The position numbers were made by a program, and so were the translations under genes. From positions 1 to 7,491 of the forward strand of contig JACQJN010000177.1 in assembly GCA_016205085.1 (NCBI GenBank): a stretch of DNA of 7,491 bases, written 5' to 3'. The stretch is from Elusimicrobiota bacterium. GTDB taxonomy: Bacteria; Elusimicrobiota; Elusimicrobia; JACQJN01. The notes beneath the pieces were generated by a model that was not told the DNA's origin, searched no databases, and worked only from the letters and a program-made list of their open reading frames with translations. Shown in pieces: positions 4,760-7,491 of the stretch (the first letter of the stretch is position 1; every line of letters starts with the position of its first letter).

Positions 4760-6337
4760 ATGACAACTAAGTTTATGCGGATATTGTGGATGATGGTTTG
4801 GTTCTTGGAACAGTTGGGCGGGGGTGTCGTGTCTGTGTGGGCTCAACAGCAGATATCGGGGCAAGGATCCGATCAGGGAGGGCCCCTTACGGGGCAGGCT
4901 GCGGAAGGGGTTTCTCCAACCGGGACTGATCGTAGGGTGGAATCCGTGCAGATAGGAACCCCCCTTTATGAAAAGCCGGAAGGCTCTCCTTTGGAGACCC
5001 GTGTCACGGTCAGGGTCAAAGAGGCTCCCCTGTCCACGTTCTTAGACACCATCTCGGCCCAGGCCAAGGTGAATTTTATCTTAACGGAAGGGTTAGAACA
5101 GAAAAGGATCACCGCTTTCTTAAGGGCGGTCACGGTGCGGGAGGCTCTTCAGATTCTTCTGCAGATCAAGGGTCTGACTTATCAAAGGGTGGGAAAATCC
5201 AATACCTATATCATCATGCGGCGCTCCGCGGCGGCTCCCAATCTGATCACCAAGATATACACTCTCAACTATGTTTCTATGGTTTCTTTGGGGACGTTGA
5301 GTTCCGACCGAGCCACCATAGGTTTTCAGTCGCAGAACCAGCAGCAAGGAGGGGGCGGGAGCGGAGGAGGAACTTCTTCCGGAGCAGAAGCTCAGAAAGA
5401 GGGCGGGGACAGCGGCATTGCCATTGTGCAAGTGGTCAAAAGCGTTCTCACTAAATTGGGCCGGATCTCCATTGAACCCAGAACGAACAGCCTCATCGTC
5501 ACGGATATCGCCGAGGTGTTTCCCAATGTGGAGCAGATCATAGCGGAGCTGGATAAGAAGGCTCCTCAAGTTCTTATCGAGGCCCAGATTGTGGAAATTA
5601 ATACCGACAAGATCAATGAGCTGGGCATTTCCTGGGGAGGGACGAGCGGAGAGTTGGGCGTATTCACGGGGCCAATCCGAAATACCGTTTTTCCGCTCAG
5701 AGAGGGTGTCATTCAGGATGGGCGCAGCACTTGGGATCTGTTCAATGTGGGGGATAATACTATGTCTGGTTTTTCCCAGACTATCACGGGTGGAATTGTG
5801 GACCTTAGCAAGCTCACGGTGTTGCTGAAGGCTCTCATCCAGAGAAATGAAGGGCGTTTTCTGGGGAAGCCCAAGGTCCTGACTCTCAACAATAAGGGAG
5901 CCATCATTCAGATCATCCGCAACCAAGCCATTGGGATTAAGCAAAATATAAGCAGCGGGGGCGGCGGGGGGGTTAGTTCTTCAACCACGGAGGCGGAGAG
6001 AGAGATCACCGGTTTGACCTTGGTGGTGACGCCTCAGATCAATAAAGAGGGGTATATCACTTTACTTCTACAACCCACATTTTTGGATGTTCAGGATGCC
6101 AAGATATCAGGTTTTAAGGATCCCATCAGCCGGGGCATCTCCAGTCTTGTCCGGGTGAAGAATGGTCAGACGGTGGTGGTGGGAGGGCTTCTTTCCACCC
6201 GGGAGGACAAGACAGTGCGAAAGGTGCCCTTGTTGGGGTATATTCCCATCATCGGATGGCTGTTTACCAGCGTGTCCAGCCGCCGGACGAATACGGATCT
6301 GGTGATTTTCATTACGCCAACGATCGTGCAAGAATGA
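4757..6337 (+). CDS. Outer-membrane secretin (PilQ/GspD family)
   Basis: A 526-residue secretin that would form the gated outer-membrane channel for the pilus or secreted fibre. It starts with a signal peptide (about 1-29, likely cleavage after VWA) and a Gln/Gly-rich spacer. An N0/STN domain covers about 82-155 and one N1-type Secretin_N domain about 164-268, interrupted by a Gly/Ser/Gln insert (190-219). The secretin barrel domain follows from about 270. The family signature is clear near the end: VRVKNGQTVVVGGLLS (465-480), VPLLGYIPIIGWLF (490-503) and TDLVIFITP (513-521). Only one N1 domain favours the type IV pilus class over T2SS, where several are usual. No AMIN domain precedes N0, and the chain stops five residues after ITP, so the C-terminal S domain used by pilotins is absent. 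No lipobox is seen. A second Gly run (401-405) lies in a barrel loop near the gate. Confidence 0.95.
   Translation: MMTTKFMRILWMMVWFLEQLGGGVVSVWAQQQISGQGSDQGGPLTGQAAEGVSPTGTDRRVESVQIGTPLYEKPEGSPLETRVTVRVKEAPLSTFLDTISAQAKVNFILTEGLEQKRITAFLRAVTVREALQILLQIKGLTYQRVGKSNTYIIMRRSAAAPNLITKIYTLNYVSMVSLGTLSSDRATIGFQSQNQQQGGGGSGGGTSSGAEAQKEGGDSGIAIVQVVKSVLTKLGRISIEPRTNSLIVTDIAEVFPNVEQIIAELDKKAPQVLIEAQIVEINTDKINELGISWGGTSGELGVFTGPIRNTVFPLREGVIQDGRSTWDLFNVGDNTMSGFSQTITGGIVDLSKLTVLLKALIQRNEGRFLGKPKVLTLNNKGAIIQIIRNQAIGIKQNISSGGGGGVSSSTTEAEREITGLTLVVTPQINKEGYITLLLQPTFLDVQDAKISGFKDPISRGISSLVRVKNGQTVVVGGLLSTREDKTVRKVPLLGYIPIIGWLFTSVSSRRTNTDLVIFITPTIVQE
5957..5972 (+). repeat. G-rich tract with a G7 run in the secretin gene
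   Basis: GGGGGCGGCGGGGGGG encodes the Gly run at residues 401-405 of the secretin and ends in seven consecutive G bases (5966-5972). Such a run is a possible slippage site in coding DNA; a one-base change would remove the C-terminal barrel signature. A related but less pure G-rich stretch at about 5349-5370 encodes the first glycine insert. Confidence 0.6.
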
Positions 6338-6347
6338 GGGAGGAGTG
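6338..6347 (+). promoter_or_regulatory. Start signal of the assembly ATPase gene
   Basis: A purine run, GGGAGGA (6338-6344), directly precedes GTG 6345. Its left half is well placed for Shine-Dalgarno pairing. The earlier ATG at 6334 reads only nine codons to a TAG. GTG 6345 gives the family's usual opening (A-R-Q-K-I-G-E-L-L-V), which decides the start. Confidence 0.7.
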
Positions 6348-7491
6348 GCGAGACAAAAAATAGGGGAGCTTCTGGTTCAGAACGGCATCCTGACGGATGA
6401 ACAGTTAAACCGCGCCGTCCGATTTCAATCACAGGCCAACTGTTTATTGGGGGAGGCGGTGGTCCGGATGGGCTTTGCCACGGAGGAGGCCATCGCCGTG
6501 ACCCTCTCTAAACAATTGGGGATTCCCTATGCTTCCATCGAGAACCAAATTCTAAAACCGGAGAGGGACCAGAGCTTGGAGAAGGTGGTCTCCGAAAAAT
6601 TTGCCAGAGATCACTGCATTCTTCCCCTTTTTCTGGAAAATGGAACTATGGTGGTGGCGATGGCCGATCCTATGAATGTGGTGGTTCTGGACAACTTAAA
6701 ACTTCTCTCGGGAATGGAGATACAACCTTTCATCGCCACCCGCGCACAGATTTTAAGAACTATTGACGAGTTCTATACGGGTGGCAGCCGAAACCTGATC
6801 GATAAGGCCATGGAGGTCTCTTCGGCTCCCGGCAAGGAGGGTGACATCGATTTGGAGATGGACAGCGTCGAGGAGAAGCTGGACCTCGATAAGGTGGTGG
6901 CCAAGGCCCAGGGAGCTCAGGTGGTGGGTCTGGTCAATGCCGTCTTAAAACAGGCCTTGAGCGAGAGGGCTTCCGACATTCACCTGGAAAATTATGATGA
7001 GCGGGTGAGCCTGAGGTTCAGAATTGACGGGGTTTTATATGAGAGAAGCGCTCCCCCCAAGGACACGGTGGTATGCATCATTTCCCGCATCAAAATTCTT
7101 TCCAAACTGGATATCGCTGAGAGGAGGCTTCCCCAAGACGGCAACTTTGCGGTGAAACTTCAGAACCGCACCGTTGAAATCCGCGTCTCTACGTTGCCGA
7201 CGGTGTTCGGCGAAAAATTGGTTTTGCGTCTTTTGGACAAGGGAGCCGTGGAATTGAATATCGAGAAGTTGGGGTTTGAGCCTCTCCAGAGAGAGTGCTT
7301 TTTAAAGGCGGCCAAGTATCCGCATGGCCTGATTTTCCTGACAGGTCCTACGGGGAGCGGAAAAACCACCACCCTGTATTCGGTCTTAAATACGATCAGG
7401 ACCCCGGAGAAAAACTTTTTGACGGTGGAGGATCCTGTGGAGTACAAGCTGTCCGGCATCAACCAGGTTCAGGTGAAACCCCAGATTGGAC
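6345..7491 (+). CDS. Type IV pilus / type II secretion assembly ATPase (PilB/GspE), 3' end outside window
   Basis: The frame runs open from GTG 6345 to the window edge, giving 382 residues of a protein that usually has about 560-580. It is a cytoplasmic hexameric ATPase that powers pilin or pseudopilin assembly. Residues 1-147 form the N-terminal MshEN/T2SSE_N domain, opening ARQKIGELLVQNGILTDEQL and including LPLFLENGTMVVAMADPMN (93-111). An acidic linker (165-182) follows. The N2 domain holds the conserved S-D-I-H-L-E (210-214 region) and R-I-D-G-V (226-230), and later RLPQDG (261-266). The P-loop GPTGSGKTT is at 334-342 and the Asp-box VEDPVEY at 361-367. Walker B, the His box and any zinc-binding Cys motif lie beyond the edge. 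The N-terminal domain argues for an extension ATPase rather than the retraction ATPase PilT, which lacks it. It follows the secretin by 7 bases. Confidence 0.95.
   Translation, partial: MARQKIGELLVQNGILTDEQLNRAVRFQSQANCLLGEAVVRMGFATEEAIAVTLSKQLGIPYASIENQILKPERDQSLEKVVSEKFARDHCILPLFLENGTMVVAMADPMNVVVLDNLKLLSGMEIQPFIATRAQILRTIDEFYTGGSRNLIDKAMEVSSAPGKEGDIDLEMDSVEEKLDLDKVVAKAQGAQVVGLVNAVLKQALSERASDIHLENYDERVSLRFRIDGVLYERSAPPKDTVVCIISRIKILSKLDIAERRLPQDGNFAVKLQNRTVEIRVSTLPTVFGEKLVLRLLDKGAVELNIEKLGFEPLQRECFLKAAKYPHGLIFLTGPTGSGKTTTLYSVLNTIRTPEKNFLTVEDPVEYKLSGINQVQVKPQIG

Noticed and set aside
5120..5944. Long open frame on the minus strand (274 codons) opposite the secretin gene
   Set aside because: It lies wholly antisense to a clear secretin, shows no recognisable domain or proper start region, and is explained by the codon bias of the true gene.

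Overview
The window reads as one continuous plus-strand operon of a diderm (Gram-negative-type) bacterium. It encodes the envelope-spanning core of a type IV pilus or closely related type II secretion machine. An outer-membrane secretin and its inner-membrane alignment proteins make a two-membrane envelope certain. The lineage is not: moderate GC, a PilM-PilN fusion, a lipobox-free PilP and heptanucleotide tandem repeats would suit a candidate phylum such as Omnitrophota or a deltaproteobacterial relative, but this is a weak inference.

Layout: 1-164 is a non-coding leader with a small inverted repeat ending at the first start codon. 165-1892 encodes a secreted modular protein: signal peptide, TPR-like helices, a degenerate OmpA-like domain, an Ig-like domain, a very basic linker and a second OmpA-like domain. 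1916-3511 encodes PilM and PilN fused into one GspL-like polypeptide. 3508-4104 encodes a PilO/GspM-like protein. 4101-4745 encodes a PilP/GspC-like protein. 4757-6337 encodes the secretin (PilQ/GspD family). 6345 to the window end encodes the first two thirds of a PilB/GspE-type assembly ATPase, cut by the window edge. Gaps are 23, -4, -4, 11 and 7 bases, and no terminator is visible, so the operon very probably continues downstream.

How the parts should work together: the ATPase drives subunit assembly from the cytoplasm. The PilM half of the fusion would couple it to the membrane, while the PilN half and PilO form the periplasmic alignment ring. PilP bridges to the N0/N1 domains of the secretin, which forms the outer-membrane channel. 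The secretin has no AMIN domain upstream of N0, so the OmpA-like protein at the head of the operon is a reasonable candidate for the missing peptidoglycan or outer-membrane anchor, although both its OmpA-like domains lack the usual Asp.

The recognised machine is a known type. The less ordinary points are the PilM-PilN fusion, the double OmpA-like leader protein, related heptanucleotide repeats in opposite orientation at the two ends of that gene (one forming the signal-peptide core, the other supplying stops in all three frames), and a 20-base palindrome inside pilP. No RNA gene, CRISPR array, insertion sequence or phage element was seen.
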